NCBI GenBank assembly: GCA_003210095.1
Contig: QCNP01000001.1
Location: forward strand, 103,501 to 167,500
Length of the DNA stretch: 64,000 bases
Direction of reading: 5' to 3'
Source of the DNA: Pelagibacteraceae bacterium AG-426-E17
GTDB taxonomy: Bacteria > Pseudomonadota > Alphaproteobacteria > Pelagibacterales > Pelagibacteraceae
Shown: positions 54,917 through 63,349 of the stretch, piece by piece
Position numbering within the stretch: the first letter of the stretch is position 1
How the letters are laid out: each line of letters opens with the position of its first letter
The notes under the pieces: model-generated
Databases searched by the model: none
What the model saw: the letters and a program-made list of their open reading frames with translations, nothing else
What the model was told of the DNA's origin: nothing
Made by a program: the position numbers and the translations under genes

Positions 54917-56704
54917 ATGTGTGGTGTTTTTTTTTATACAAAAAATCAAAAAATTATTTCTCCGGAAACTGTCTTGGAGTTTCTTAAACATCGTGGTCCT
55001 GATGGAAAAAAATTTATTGAAACTAATGAAATAGTTTTAGGACATAGATTACTTGCCGTAAGAGACAAACCTGAAAAATCAATACAACCTGTCACATCAA
55101 TAGACAAAAGATATGTACTAAGTTTCAATGGCAATATTTGGAACCTAAAAACTCTTAAAGAAAAATATAATTTAAATGAAAATTTAGTTTTAGACACAAC
55201 CGTATTAATTCAAATAATTGAAAAAGTTGGAATTAAATTTATCCATGAAATAAGAGGTATTTTTTCAATATTAGTTTATGATACTCAAAAAAAAATAATT
55301 TATGCTTTTAGAGATAATACTGGTCAAATTCCTCTCTATTATTATTACAAAGAAAATAAATTCTTCATATGCAGTGAGATTGATACTATATATAAAAGTC
55401 TAGGTATATCTCCAGAAATTATAGAAAAAGAAGTCCAGGATAGTTTTCGCTTTTTAAATAAAATTGGATACAAAACTATCTACCAGAATATTTTTAAAGT
55501 AATACCTGGAGAGATGATTGAACTCAATATAAAAACTAATTCATTTAATAAAAAACTTTTTAAACCTAAAATTGAAAAAAATTGCCTATCACCTTTTGAT
55601 TATGTAGGTAGTTCCGTAGAGGAAAATTTACAAAATTACGGTAAAGTTATTTTAAATCTGAGTGGTGGAATAGACTCAAATATAGTTTTACATGAAATTT
55701 TAAAAAGAAATTCAAAAATAGATATTTGTTCAACTTCTTTTGATGATGATCAAGAAGAATATAATACAGATTTTAAAATTGCAAAAGAGGTTGCAAAAAA
55801 GAATGAATTATTTTTTTTAGAAAATAAAATCGACAAAAAACAATATTTAGATAATTTTTTTAAATCATATGAAACTTTAGAGGAAATAAGTGGTAATTCC
55901 AGTAGTACAGTTTGGTATTTAACATACAAATTTATAAAGAGTCATAATTATAAAACTGTATATGCTGGAGATGGAGGTGATGAAATTTTTGTTGGTTATG
56001 ATTGGTTCTTCTTAAATAAATCTACACGTATTTTTAAAAAATATGGAAAATTAGCAAAAATTATTATGAATAATTCTTTTTTTGCTAGAACAATGTTTTT
56101 TTATTTTAATTTTTTTAAAAAATATAATACCGTTCTAAATTATCCTAGTTATTTTGATAAAGTAAAATTGTTTGATAATTTCAACTACTTTATAAAAGCA
56201 TCAAATTTGTATAAAAATTTTAAAAATAATAACTTTAAAGAAATACCAAATAGTTTAGAGATTTCAAATTTGATTGCATCGCAATTTTTTTGGTTGTCTA
56301 ATGAAACTTTTAACAAAAATAATAAATTAGCTATGATAAATTCATTAGATGTTAGATTTCCTTTGTCTGAATTTAATCTTAGATATAATTTTATAAAAAC
56401 TTTAAAACAAACAGATTTTGAAACTCCAGTTAATAAATTCAAAGCAAGAGAGTATTATTCTAAAAAATTAAACTCAAAAGTGTTTGGAAAAAAGAGGGGA
56501 TGGCCAGCTCCTCAAAATTGGATAGAAAGCAAACAAATAATAGATCAAATTCTCGATATTATGCCAAATAAAGTTTTATATTCAGTAAAATGGCACAAAA
56601 TAAAAAATGATTTAAATAAAAATCCCTCAATTATTAGAGATAGATCCTTTTTTCCTTTTATTTCCTTTTTGATCTTATTAAATAAATATAATTTACAAAA
56701 ATAA
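54917..56704 (+). CDS. Asparagine-synthetase-like glutamine amidotransferase
   Basis: This 595-residue protein starts MCGVFFYT with the nucleophilic Cys2 of class II glutaminases and has LKHRGPDGKK and NGNIWN. The synthetase half has the PPi-loop LSGGIDS (residues 249-254 region) and YAGDGGDEIFVGYDW, and a C-terminal KRGWPAPQNW. In polysaccharide loci such proteins (for example WbpS-like) amidate uronic acids; with the adjoining UDP-uronate enzymes that is more likely than free asparagine synthesis. It shares one base with the exporter permease. Confidence 0.88.
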   Translation: MCGVFFYTKNQKIISPETVLEFLKHRGPDGKKFIETNEIVLGHRLLAVRDKPEKSIQPVTSIDKRYVLSFNGNIWNLKTLKEKYNLNENLVLDTTVLIQIIEKVGIKFIHEIRGIFSILVYDTQKKIIYAFRDNTGQIPLYYYYKENKFFICSEIDTIYKSLGISPEIIEKEVQDSFRFLNKIGYKTIYQNIFKVIPGEMIELNIKTNSFNKKLFKPKIEKNCLSPFDYVGSSVEENLQNYGKVILNLSGGIDSNIVLHEILKRNSKIDICSTSFDDDQEEYNTDFKIAKEVAKKNELFFLENKIDKKQYLDNFFKSYETLEEISGNSSSTVWYLTYKFIKSHNYKTVYAGDGGDEIFVGYDWFFLNKSTRIFKKYGKLAKIIMNNSFFARTMFFYFNFFKKYNTVLNYPSYFDKVKLFDNFNYFIKASNLYKNFKNNNFKEIPNSLEISNLIASQFFWLSNETFNKNNKLAMINSLDVRFPLSEFNLRYNFIKTLKQTDFETPVNKFKAREYYSKKLNSKVFGKKRGWPAPQNWIESKQIIDQILDIMPNKVLYSVKWHKIKNDLNKNPSIIRDRSFFPFISFLILLNKYNLQK

Positions 56705-57549
56705 TGCTTAAACATCACTATAAAAAGTTAACAAACAAAGACCGCAGTATTTCAGAAATTATTAGAGAAATCAGATTTTCAAAGACAATAATTGTTAGAC
56801 TTAGCATAAATAAATTGAAATTAAGTTACGTTCAGACAGTTTTAGGTCCATTTTACCATTATTTCTTACCTTTTTTTCAAACACTAATATTTAATTTTCT
56901 TTTAACTGATATAGCAAATGTAGATGTTTCAACTGATGGAAAATATCCAAATTTTTTATTTTATTTTACAGGATTTGTTATGTGGAACTATTTCGCTTCT
57001 AGCGCAATTCAAATGTCCACAGTTTATCTCGAACATAACAAAATAATAGAAAATATTTATGTCTCTAGATTTGCATTTTTTTTTATACCATTAATTAATA
57101 ATTTTATCCCTTTAATAATGGGTTTGATTAATATATTCGTCATGTTGACTTATTTTGGAATTAATGATGGTCTAGTTTTGAAAATATTTTACCTATTGCC
57201 TATAATTTTTCTTACAATAATTCTCTCAACAACTTTAGGATTAATTGTTGCTTGTTTATCTATTAAATATAGAGATATCATTAAATCTACTGGAATTCTT
57301 TTGCAGTTTTTTTTAATGTTTAGTGGTGTATTATATTCTCAAGGACAAATACCAGATAATTATCAATTAATAGCGTATTTAAATCCTTTTTTTCTAATTA
57401 CTGAAGCTTCAAGATGGATTTGGTTATCAAATCCATTTTTAATTAGTATTGATCAAATTTTATCACAATTATTTATAACATTAATATTTTTTGTAATTTC
57501 AATAATAATTTTTAGAAGAACAGAAAAAAACATTGTAGATTATTTATAA
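56704..57549 (+). CDS. ABC-2 polysaccharide export permease (Wzm-type)
   Basis: This is a 281-residue inner-membrane protein with about six helices. The N-terminal cytoplasmic part RFSKTIIVRLSINKLKLSYVQTVLGPFYHY matches O-antigen/capsule exporters, as do the NYFASSAIQMSTVYLEHNKIIENI loop and FLMFSGVLYSQGQIPDNYQ before the last helices. It forms the channel for lipid-linked glycan with the ATPase that follows at a 1-bp overlap. Confidence 0.9.
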   Translation: MLKHHYKKLTNKDRSISEIIREIRFSKTIIVRLSINKLKLSYVQTVLGPFYHYFLPFFQTLIFNFLLTDIANVDVSTDGKYPNFLFYFTGFVMWNYFASSAIQMSTVYLEHNKIIENIYVSRFAFFFIPLINNFIPLIMGLINIFVMLTYFGINDGLVLKIFYLLPIIFLTIILSTTLGLIVACLSIKYRDIIKSTGILLQFFLMFSGVLYSQGQIPDNYQLIAYLNPFFLITEASRWIWLSNPFLISIDQILSQLFITLIFFVISIIIFRRTEKNIVDYL

Positions 57550-58310
57550 TGAATGCTAAAACTAGTAAAAAAATAATTGAAATCAAAAATTTAACTAAAA
57601 TATATCAACTCAATCAATTTAATTTTAAGTCATTTAAAAATGATTTATTAAAAAAATTTGAAAAAAAAAAAGTAGGAAGAAATAAGTTTATTAAAGCAAT
57701 TGATGATTTGACGTTAAATATATTTGAAGGGGATAAAGTTGGTTTAATTGGTAAAAATGGATCTGGAAAGTCAACTTTAATGAGAATTCTATCAGGTATA
57801 ACAAAACCTTCTGCAGGAGAAGTTATATTAAAAGATACAGTCACAAGTGCTCTGCAAGGTTCATTTGCATTTCAATCAGATTTAACAGCTCGAGATAACA
57901 TAAATCAATTTTGTGCTTTTAAGGGTCTTAATTTTCGAAAGACAAATAAAATTTTCAATACAATTGTAAATTTTGCTGAATGTGAAAATTTTATAGAAAC
58001 TCCAATAAAAAGATTTTCCTCGGGTATGTCTATGAAGCTTGCTTTGTCAATAGCTATACATATTCCTGGCCAAATAATGATTTTCGATGAAATTTTTAAT
58101 TACATCGATTATCAGTATAAGGAAAAAGTTAAACTTTTTATAAAAAAAAAAATAATTTCTGAGGGAAAAACTTTGATACTAGTTAGTCACGATCAGGATT
58201 TAATTAAAGATCTGTGTAACAAAGTTCTTTTGCTTGATAAAGGTAAAATAAAATTTGTTGGAGCTACAGATGAGGGCTTTAATATTTATAGAAAGAGTAG
58301 CAATCTCTAA
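57549..58310 (+). CDS. ABC transporter ATPase for polysaccharide export (Wzt-type)
   Basis: This 253-residue ATPase has Walker A GKNGSGKST (residues 68-76), signature RFSSGMSMKLA (the FSSGM form typical of glycan exporters), Walker B MIFDEIF and the H-loop LVSHDQ. It lacks the C-terminal carbohydrate-binding domain of long Wzt proteins, so export is probably not tied to a terminally modified glycan. It ends with a 4-bp overlap with the convergent aminotransferase. Confidence 0.93.
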   Translation: MNAKTSKKIIEIKNLTKIYQLNQFNFKSFKNDLLKKFEKKKVGRNKFIKAIDDLTLNIFEGDKVGLIGKNGSGKSTLMRILSGITKPSAGEVILKDTVTSALQGSFAFQSDLTARDNINQFCAFKGLNFRKTNKIFNTIVNFAECENFIETPIKRFSSGMSMKLALSIAIHIPGQIMIFDEIFNYIDYQYKEKVKLFIKKKIISEGKTLILVSHDQDLIKDLCNKVLLLDKGKIKFVGATDEGFNIYRKSSNL

Positions 58311-59407
58311 AGTTTATTTAGCTCATTGCATAATTTTTTCAAAAAGGTTTTGTTGAATCTTTTGTCTATAAAAAAAGTATTAATCATCTTTTTACAATTT
58401 AAGGAATTCTTCATAGTTGTTTTGAAATGATCAGCATAATCATCATATTCATGCATACATTTATCAGACCAAATTTTATATAAATTTATATTAAAACAAT
58501 TTAATATCTTTTTTATTTTTTTTTTATTAATCTTTGTTAAAAAAATTACCTTATTAGATACCCAATCTCCATAACCAGGAAGGAATTTAAATTTCTTATT
58601 TAAATTTTTTTTAAAAAAAAGATTTATTTTTTTTAATTTAATTCTTCTATTTTTGATTATTTTAAAATTAGCTAAAAAAATAGCACAATCATATTCTGAT
58701 GCTTTTCCGTTAAAACCATATATCGAATTATTTATCTTACTTTTACTCAAATTATATGATCTGTGATTGATAATTTGGTAAAAAAAATTATCGTATTTTT
58801 TTGGATGTAAAATTAAACCACTTTCATTAGCAGGAAATGTTTTAGTAGGATGAAAGCTACACGTAATAAATATTTCTTTCATAGCTGAATGTTCTTTTAA
58901 ATTCAAAAAAGTATCAGCTGCATCATAAATGACAGGAATTTTAAATTTTTTTTGGATATCATTCATCATTTTAAAAGAGACAGGATATCCAAATGGGGAA
59001 ACATATAAAATTGCTGCGATTTTTTTTTTGTTTTTAGTTATAACCTTATTTAGTAAATCTGTATTATAAGTTAAATTAAAATTGTTTATGTCAACAAAAT
59101 AGGGTTTAAAGCCATTGCTTAAAATATTATTTACATCTGAAAAAAAAGCAAATGACGGACAAATTACAATTTTTTTTTTTGGGTTAATTTTTTTTATATA
59201 TCTAAATACAGCATTTAACGAAGCGTCCCCTGAGGATGTGAAAGTACAATTAAAGTTACGAATTTTTAAAAATTTTTTAACTAATTTTTGAGTTTGTTTA
59301 TATAGTGGGCCGAAGTTTGAATATTTCCTAGAAATATCTATTTTTTTAAAATAAGGAACTATTTTATTAGTTTTTACCAATTCTTGAAAATTTATGTTTT
59401 TTTTCAT
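58307..59407 (-). CDS. DegT/DnrJ-like PLP aminotransferase (divergent)
   Basis: This 366-residue protein has FTSSGDASLNAVFRYI and CPSFAFFSDVNNIL (cofactor phosphate region), VIYDAADTF (Asp to pyridine N), and TCSFHPTKTFPANESGLI, which holds the Schiff-base lysine. The usual GEGG after the lysine is replaced by NESG, and it shares little with the first DegT gene (42315-43442), so it should act on a different sugar. Confidence 0.8.
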   Translation of the reverse strand: MKKNINFQELVKTNKIVPYFKKIDISRKYSNFGPLYKQTQKLVKKFLKIRNFNCTFTSSGDASLNAVFRYIKKINPKKKIVICPSFAFFSDVNNILSNGFKPYFVDINNFNLTYNTDLLNKVITKNKKKIAAILYVSPFGYPVSFKMMNDIQKKFKIPVIYDAADTFLNLKEHSAMKEIFITCSFHPTKTFPANESGLILHPKKYDNFFYQIINHRSYNLSKSKINNSIYGFNGKASEYDCAIFLANFKIIKNRRIKLKKINLFFKKNLNKKFKFLPGYGDWVSNKVIFLTKINKKKIKKILNCFNINLYKIWSDKCMHEYDDYADHFKTTMKNSLNCKKMINTFFIDKRFNKTFLKKLCNELNKL

Positions 59408-59485
59408 ATAAAATTATTTAATTTAAAAAATAGCAATTATATATATTTTAACATTAAAATGTAACCATTCTTAATAATACTAGTT

Positions 59486-60556
59486 TTGAAAAAATTTCTA
59501 AATATAATATCAAAAAACTATTCAAATAATTTGTATATAGATCAATTAAATACTTTTAATGTATTTAAAAGTAAATATCACGATACAAAATATATTGAAG
59601 ACATAAATTTAAAAAATATTGATAAAATTAATAAATATCTGTTTGTACAAATATATCCCAAAATAGAAAATAATAATATTCTAGACAAAATAAAAATTAA
59701 AAAATTATATTGGATAGATCATCCTTTTGGTCCAAACTTCAATACTTACCTAAAAAATCTTAAAAGGATTGATAATAAAAGAAATAAAATATTTATTAAA
59801 ACATTTCAAAATTACAAAAATTTAGTTTTCAATTATATACCCTGGTTTCCAAATACTAAGTTAAAAAATACTAAAATAAAATTTAAAAAAAAAAAATATG
59901 ATATTTTGTTTATTTCAGGTAAAAGTAAAGTTAATTACTTATCAATTTTAGCCAACCCAATAATATTTTATTTGGCATTTAAAAATATTAATTTTCAGGG
60001 GGATTATTTTAAACAAATATCATTAAATAAATTTGATAAATTTCTTTTCTCAATATCTTTTGGAAATAAAAGCTACAAATTACATATTTTATGGCAATTA
60101 GTAAGATATCTAAGAAGACGAAAAATTAAAAATTTTTTAGAAAAAATTGATAAAAAAATAGTTTTTTCTGGATCAAAACAATTTATGCCAAAAAATTGTT
60201 GTAAATATTATTCTTGGTTAAAAGGTACAGAGTTAAAAAAGGTTTTATCTTTATCTAAAGTAATGATTGTTACTGACAGTGTCACCAACACACCAAATGA
60301 AAGATTTAATTTAATGAAATATGGAATTTTACCTTTCTCTGATGGTTTTGAAGATTATAAAAAATTTTCGTTAAATGGAAATTTTAGATTTTCCTACAAT
60401 ATTGAAAATTTTCATTCCAAATTAAATTTATGTATTAATAAATTTTCTAATAACAAATCATTTATTCAAAAAAATTGGTCAAATTATGTAAAAGATTTTA
60501 ATAAGCTTTATTTTAAAAATCCAATTTTATTTGTAAAAAAAAAATTAATGATATAG
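59486..60556 (+). CDS. Unassigned polysaccharide-locus protein, possible glycosyltransferase
   Basis: This is a 356-residue frame starting at TTG (no ATG nearby in frame). It has YDILFISGKSKVNYLSIL and KVLSLSKVMIVTDSVTNTPNERFNLMKYGILPFSDGF. The late segment resembles the donor-site loop of GT-B or exostosin-like transferases, where a 'PNxRFxxxMxxGxxP' pattern recurs. I cannot confirm the family. It is followed 11 bp later by a hydroxylase-like gene in the same direction. Confidence 0.55.
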   Translation: MKKFLNIISKNYSNNLYIDQLNTFNVFKSKYHDTKYIEDINLKNIDKINKYLFVQIYPKIENNNILDKIKIKKLYWIDHPFGPNFNTYLKNLKRIDNKRNKIFIKTFQNYKNLVFNYIPWFPNTKLKNTKIKFKKKKYDILFISGKSKVNYLSILANPIIFYLAFKNINFQGDYFKQISLNKFDKFLFSISFGNKSYKLHILWQLVRYLRRRKIKNFLEKIDKKIVFSGSKQFMPKNCCKYYSWLKGTELKKVLSLSKVMIVTDSVTNTPNERFNLMKYGILPFSDGFEDYKKFSLNGNFRFSYNIENFHSKLNLCINKFSNNKSFIQKNWSNYVKDFNKLYFKNPILFVKKKLMI

Positions 60557-60567
60557 TTTTTTAAATT

Positions 60568-61236
60568 ATGAAATATGAAGATATTATATATAATTCGAAT
60601 TTACCTGCACTAAAATTAAATATAAGTTATCCCCAGAAAAAAATAATAAAAGAATTAAAAAATTTATCGAATAAATATTTTATTAATCAATTAGGAAACG
60701 AGTACTGGAAAGGAACAGCTTTAAGGGGTTTGGCTCATGATAAGCCTAGGCCATGTATTGAATATGGCTATGATGATGAAAATAAAGTGCCTTATATTTG
60801 GACTGAGGCTGCTAGTAAATGTCCTGATACAGTGTCATTTCTTAAGGATTTTTTTTGTACAAAATTGTACAGGGTTATTGTTAGAAATTTAAAGTCAGGC
60901 GGAAAAATACATCCACACTTTGACTCATTTAAAAATGCGCTCGGAGTATCTGATAAAACTAGTTCGGGTAATACTAAGTTCTTAATTTTGTCAATTGATT
61001 GGCCAAAAAATACAATATTCAATATTGGCAAACATCATTTACCTATAAAAACAGGTGAAGCATGGTTATTAAATTATAGTTTAGTTCATGAAGTAGCAAA
61101 TTATTCTAACTTCGATAGGTATATGCTTACTATTACAGGTGATCTTGATAATTCGGAAAAATTTAAAAATTCTGTTGAGGAGTCATACTTGAAAAACTCT
61201 AAAATGATATTTTCAGAAAAAAAAGTTATTTGTTAA
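60568..61236 (+). CDS. Aspartyl/asparaginyl beta-hydroxylase-like oxygenase
   Basis: This 222-residue protein has the family's metal motif in GGKIHPHFDSF (HxD) and NYSLVHEVANYSNFDRYMLTI, which carries the distal His and the 2-oxoglutarate-binding Arg. A flexible loop (KTSSGNTKFLIL) lies between. Bacterial relatives in glycan or lipid A loci hydroxylate acyl chains or sugars. The substrate is unknown. It overlaps the reading frame of the formyltransferase only if that gene uses the TTG at 61230. Confidence 0.75.
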   Translation: MKYEDIIYNSNLPALKLNISYPQKKIIKELKNLSNKYFINQLGNEYWKGTALRGLAHDKPRPCIEYGYDDENKVPYIWTEAASKCPDTVSFLKDFFCTKLYRVIVRNLKSGGKIHPHFDSFKNALGVSDKTSSGNTKFLILSIDWPKNTIFNIGKHHLPIKTGEAWLLNYSLVHEVANYSNFDRYMLTITGDLDNSEKFKNSVEESYLKNSKMIFSEKKVIC

Positions 61237-61253
61237 AATTATTCAAAAATTTT

Positions 61254-62039
61254 ATGAAAAAAAAAATAGTTGTATTTGGTGATCTTCCAATTGGAACAAA
61301 AGTAATTATAGATTTGATAAAAAGAACAGATGTAGAGTTAATTGGAGTTGTAACTTCTGGTAAAAAATTTAACAATAATGACCCTTGGGGTAATACACCA
61401 ACTGTAAGTGAATTTGCAAAATTAAAAAAAATTCAAATTTTAAGTCTTAATGATTTATTGTCCATTAAAACTAACTTAGATATAGGTTTTTTATGCCGTT
61501 TTAATAAAATTTTATCATCAAAAATTATAAAAAAATTTTCTCAAGGGATCATTAATTTTCATGGTGGTTTACTACCAGAGTGTTCGGGTTTATATAGTTC
61601 TTGTCATTCAATTTTACTTAAGCATAAAAAAGGAGGTGGTACATTACACTATATTGACTCAGGTATTGATACAGGTAACATTATTAAAAGAAATGAATTT
61701 AAAATTAATAATAAAGATACATCGATTTCTGTGTTTAAAAAAACTCAAATCGCTTTACTAAATGGATATCATAAAGTAATAGACTCAATAATTGCAGGAA
61801 ATGTTAAATCTATTCCTCAAGAAAAATTTATACAAAAAGGTATCAAGAGAAATTATTTCAACAAAAATAGCCTTAAAGGAAAAAGAAAAATAAAAATTAG
61901 TGCCTCAAAGAAAGATATTTTAAGAATTGTACGTGCTTTTGATCATCCAAACCATAAAGGTGCTTATATGCTCATAAATGGAAACAAAGTATACTTATCA
62001 ACATTGAATAAAGATAAAAACGACATAAAATTTAATTAA
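61254..62039 (+). CDS. Sugar N-formyltransferase (methionyl-tRNA formyltransferase-like)
   Basis: From the ATG at 61254 it is 261 aa. Motifs are VVFGDLPIGTKVIIDLI at the N-terminus, and INFHGGLLPECSGLYSS with the catalytic Asn-x-His, where His acts with the Asp of HYIDSGIDTGNII. Formyl groups come from N10-formyltetrahydrofolate. The size and locus indicate formylation of an amino sugar, not of Met-tRNA. A TTG at 61230 would add eight residues without family match. It follows the hydroxylase gene closely. Confidence 0.85.
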   Translation: MKKKIVVFGDLPIGTKVIIDLIKRTDVELIGVVTSGKKFNNNDPWGNTPTVSEFAKLKKIQILSLNDLLSIKTNLDIGFLCRFNKILSSKIIKKFSQGIINFHGGLLPECSGLYSSCHSILLKHKKGGGTLHYIDSGIDTGNIIKRNEFKINNKDTSISVFKKTQIALLNGYHKVIDSIIAGNVKSIPQEKFIQKGIKRNYFNKNSLKGKRKIKISASKKDILRIVRAFDHPNHKGAYMLINGNKVYLSTLNKDKNDIKFN

Positions 62040-62051
62040 TTAATAAACAAA

Positions 62052-63050
62052 ATGAACATTCTTTTTACCTCAGTTGGCAAAAGGTACTATCTTATAAACT
62101 ACTTCAAAAATAATCTAGATTCTAAAATAAAAATTATTTCGGTAAACAGCTCTAATCATACCTCAGCAAAAAATTATTCAAATTACTTTTATTTATCACC
62201 AAAAATTAACTCTAATTCATACATGAAATTTATTTCATCAATAATAAAGAAACATAAAATTGGATTAGTTGTACCTCTAATTGATATTGACTGTAAGAAG
62301 TTATCAAAAAATATTAAAATAATTAACAAACTAAACGCAATTCTAATTGCTCCACCATTTAAAATTGTCGATATTATACTGGATAAATATAAACTTTATG
62401 AATTTTTAAAAAAAAATAATCTAAATACTCCTCGAACATATGCTTCGAAAAAAAAATTTTTATATGGTTATAATAAAGGAGAAATAAAGTTTCCAGTGAT
62501 ATTAAAACCAAGATATGGAACAAGTTCTATATTAACAATCAAAGCTAATGGTATTAACGAATTAGATCTTTATTACAAATACCTAGAACAAAAAATTAAT
62601 TATGAATATTTCAATAAAAAAAATCATAAAGAAAAAATTGTAATACAAGAATTCATTAATGGTACTGAATATGGACTTGATTTATTGAATTCTATAAAAA
62701 AAAAATACCATTCTCATCTTCTTAAAAAAAAAATTGAGATGAGAAATGGAGAAACAGATATATGTAAAGTATCTAGCAAAAAAATAATTAAAATATGCAA
62801 AAAAATTTCTAAATTAATTTTGCATAATTTTATTGTTGATATTGATATGATTAATAAGAATAAAAAATTTTATATTATAGATATCAACCCCCGGATTGGT
62901 GGTGGGTATCCTTTTACTCATATTGCAGGTTTTGATATGATTAAATACCTATTAAAACAGGTTTATTTAAAAAAACATCCTTTAAAAAAACCATCAATTA
63001 ATAACAAAAGTATTTTATTAAAAGATATTTGTATCTCTGTAATCGATTAA
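62052..63050 (+). CDS. ATP-grasp ligase
   Basis: This 332-residue protein has the preATP-grasp start ILFTSVGKRYYLINYF, then KYKLYEFLKKNNLNTPRTYA, ATP-binding VILKPRYGTSSI, IQEFINGTEYGLDLL, and metal-binding DINPRIGGGYPF. It belongs with carbamoyl-phosphate-synthase-like ATP-grasp enzymes that join a carboxylate to an amine, as in some modified-sugar loci. The substrate is unknown. It is the last AT-rich gene before the composition break. Confidence 0.85.
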   Translation: MNILFTSVGKRYYLINYFKNNLDSKIKIISVNSSNHTSAKNYSNYFYLSPKINSNSYMKFISSIIKKHKIGLVVPLIDIDCKKLSKNIKIINKLNAILIAPPFKIVDIILDKYKLYEFLKKNNLNTPRTYASKKKFLYGYNKGEIKFPVILKPRYGTSSILTIKANGINELDLYYKYLEQKINYEYFNKKNHKEKIVIQEFINGTEYGLDLLNSIKKKYHSHLLKKKIEMRNGETDICKVSSKKIIKICKKISKLILHNFIVDIDMINKNKKFYIIDINPRIGGGYPFTHIAGFDMIKYLLKQVYLKKHPLKKPSINNKSILLKDICISVID

Positions 63051-63067
63051 TGAACATTTTTTACAGA

Positions 63068-63092
63068 AGAACGTGTGGTTTAAGCACGTTCT
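63068..63092. repeat. 8-bp inverted repeat (hairpin)
   Basis: AGAACGTG (63068-63075) and CACGTTCT (63085-63092) are perfect complements around a 9-nt loop. No T-run follows, so a terminator is not clear. It sits just after the ATP-grasp stop, at the edge of the higher-G+C segment. Confidence 0.6.
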
Positions 63093-63221
63093 CCGTCTTA
63101 CAATGTGCAACAAGGGATTGCTTAAACAATTAATTTGCAATAGTTGACAAGCGCAAATAAAACGTACAAAGTAGTGGTAAAGTTACACATTGCTTACACA
63201 CTAACTATTGCGAGGTGGTAA

Positions 63222-63278
63222 ATGTCTGATATTAAACAGGAAATTATCAACAATACTACTAAACTACAGCAAGCGTAG
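63222..63278 (+). CDS. Possible 18-residue leader peptide
   Basis: ATG at 63222 to TAG at 63276-63278 encodes MSDIKQEIINNTTKLQQA. A GAGGTGG ribosome site lies 5-10 bp upstream, much better than most genes in this window. It may be a leader peptide or a conserved remnant ahead of the H-NS-like gene. Coding is not proven. Confidence 0.4.
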   Translation: MSDIKQEIINNTTKLQQA

Positions 63279-63349
63279 AAAAAACGTGCTGTTCATCCCT
63301 TTAACAAATCTATAATATAAGACTAACACATAACCAACGGAGGTGTGAG

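Larger units (their letters stand above)
63051..63349 (+). other. Structured leader region at the composition break
   Basis: This 299-bp gap holds no long gene. It contains an 8-bp hairpin (63068-63092), a consensus TTGACA (63144-63149) with TACAAA 15 bp on as a doubtful promoter, and crossing inverted repeats CAATGTG/CACATTG (63101-63107 and 63186-63192) and GCAATAGTT/AACTATTGC (63137-63145 and 63203-63211). An 18-codon frame (63222-63278) and a TATAAT (63311-63316) follow. The purine-rich site GGAGG (63339-63343) precedes the next start. It looks like a 5' regulatory leader. Confidence 0.45.
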
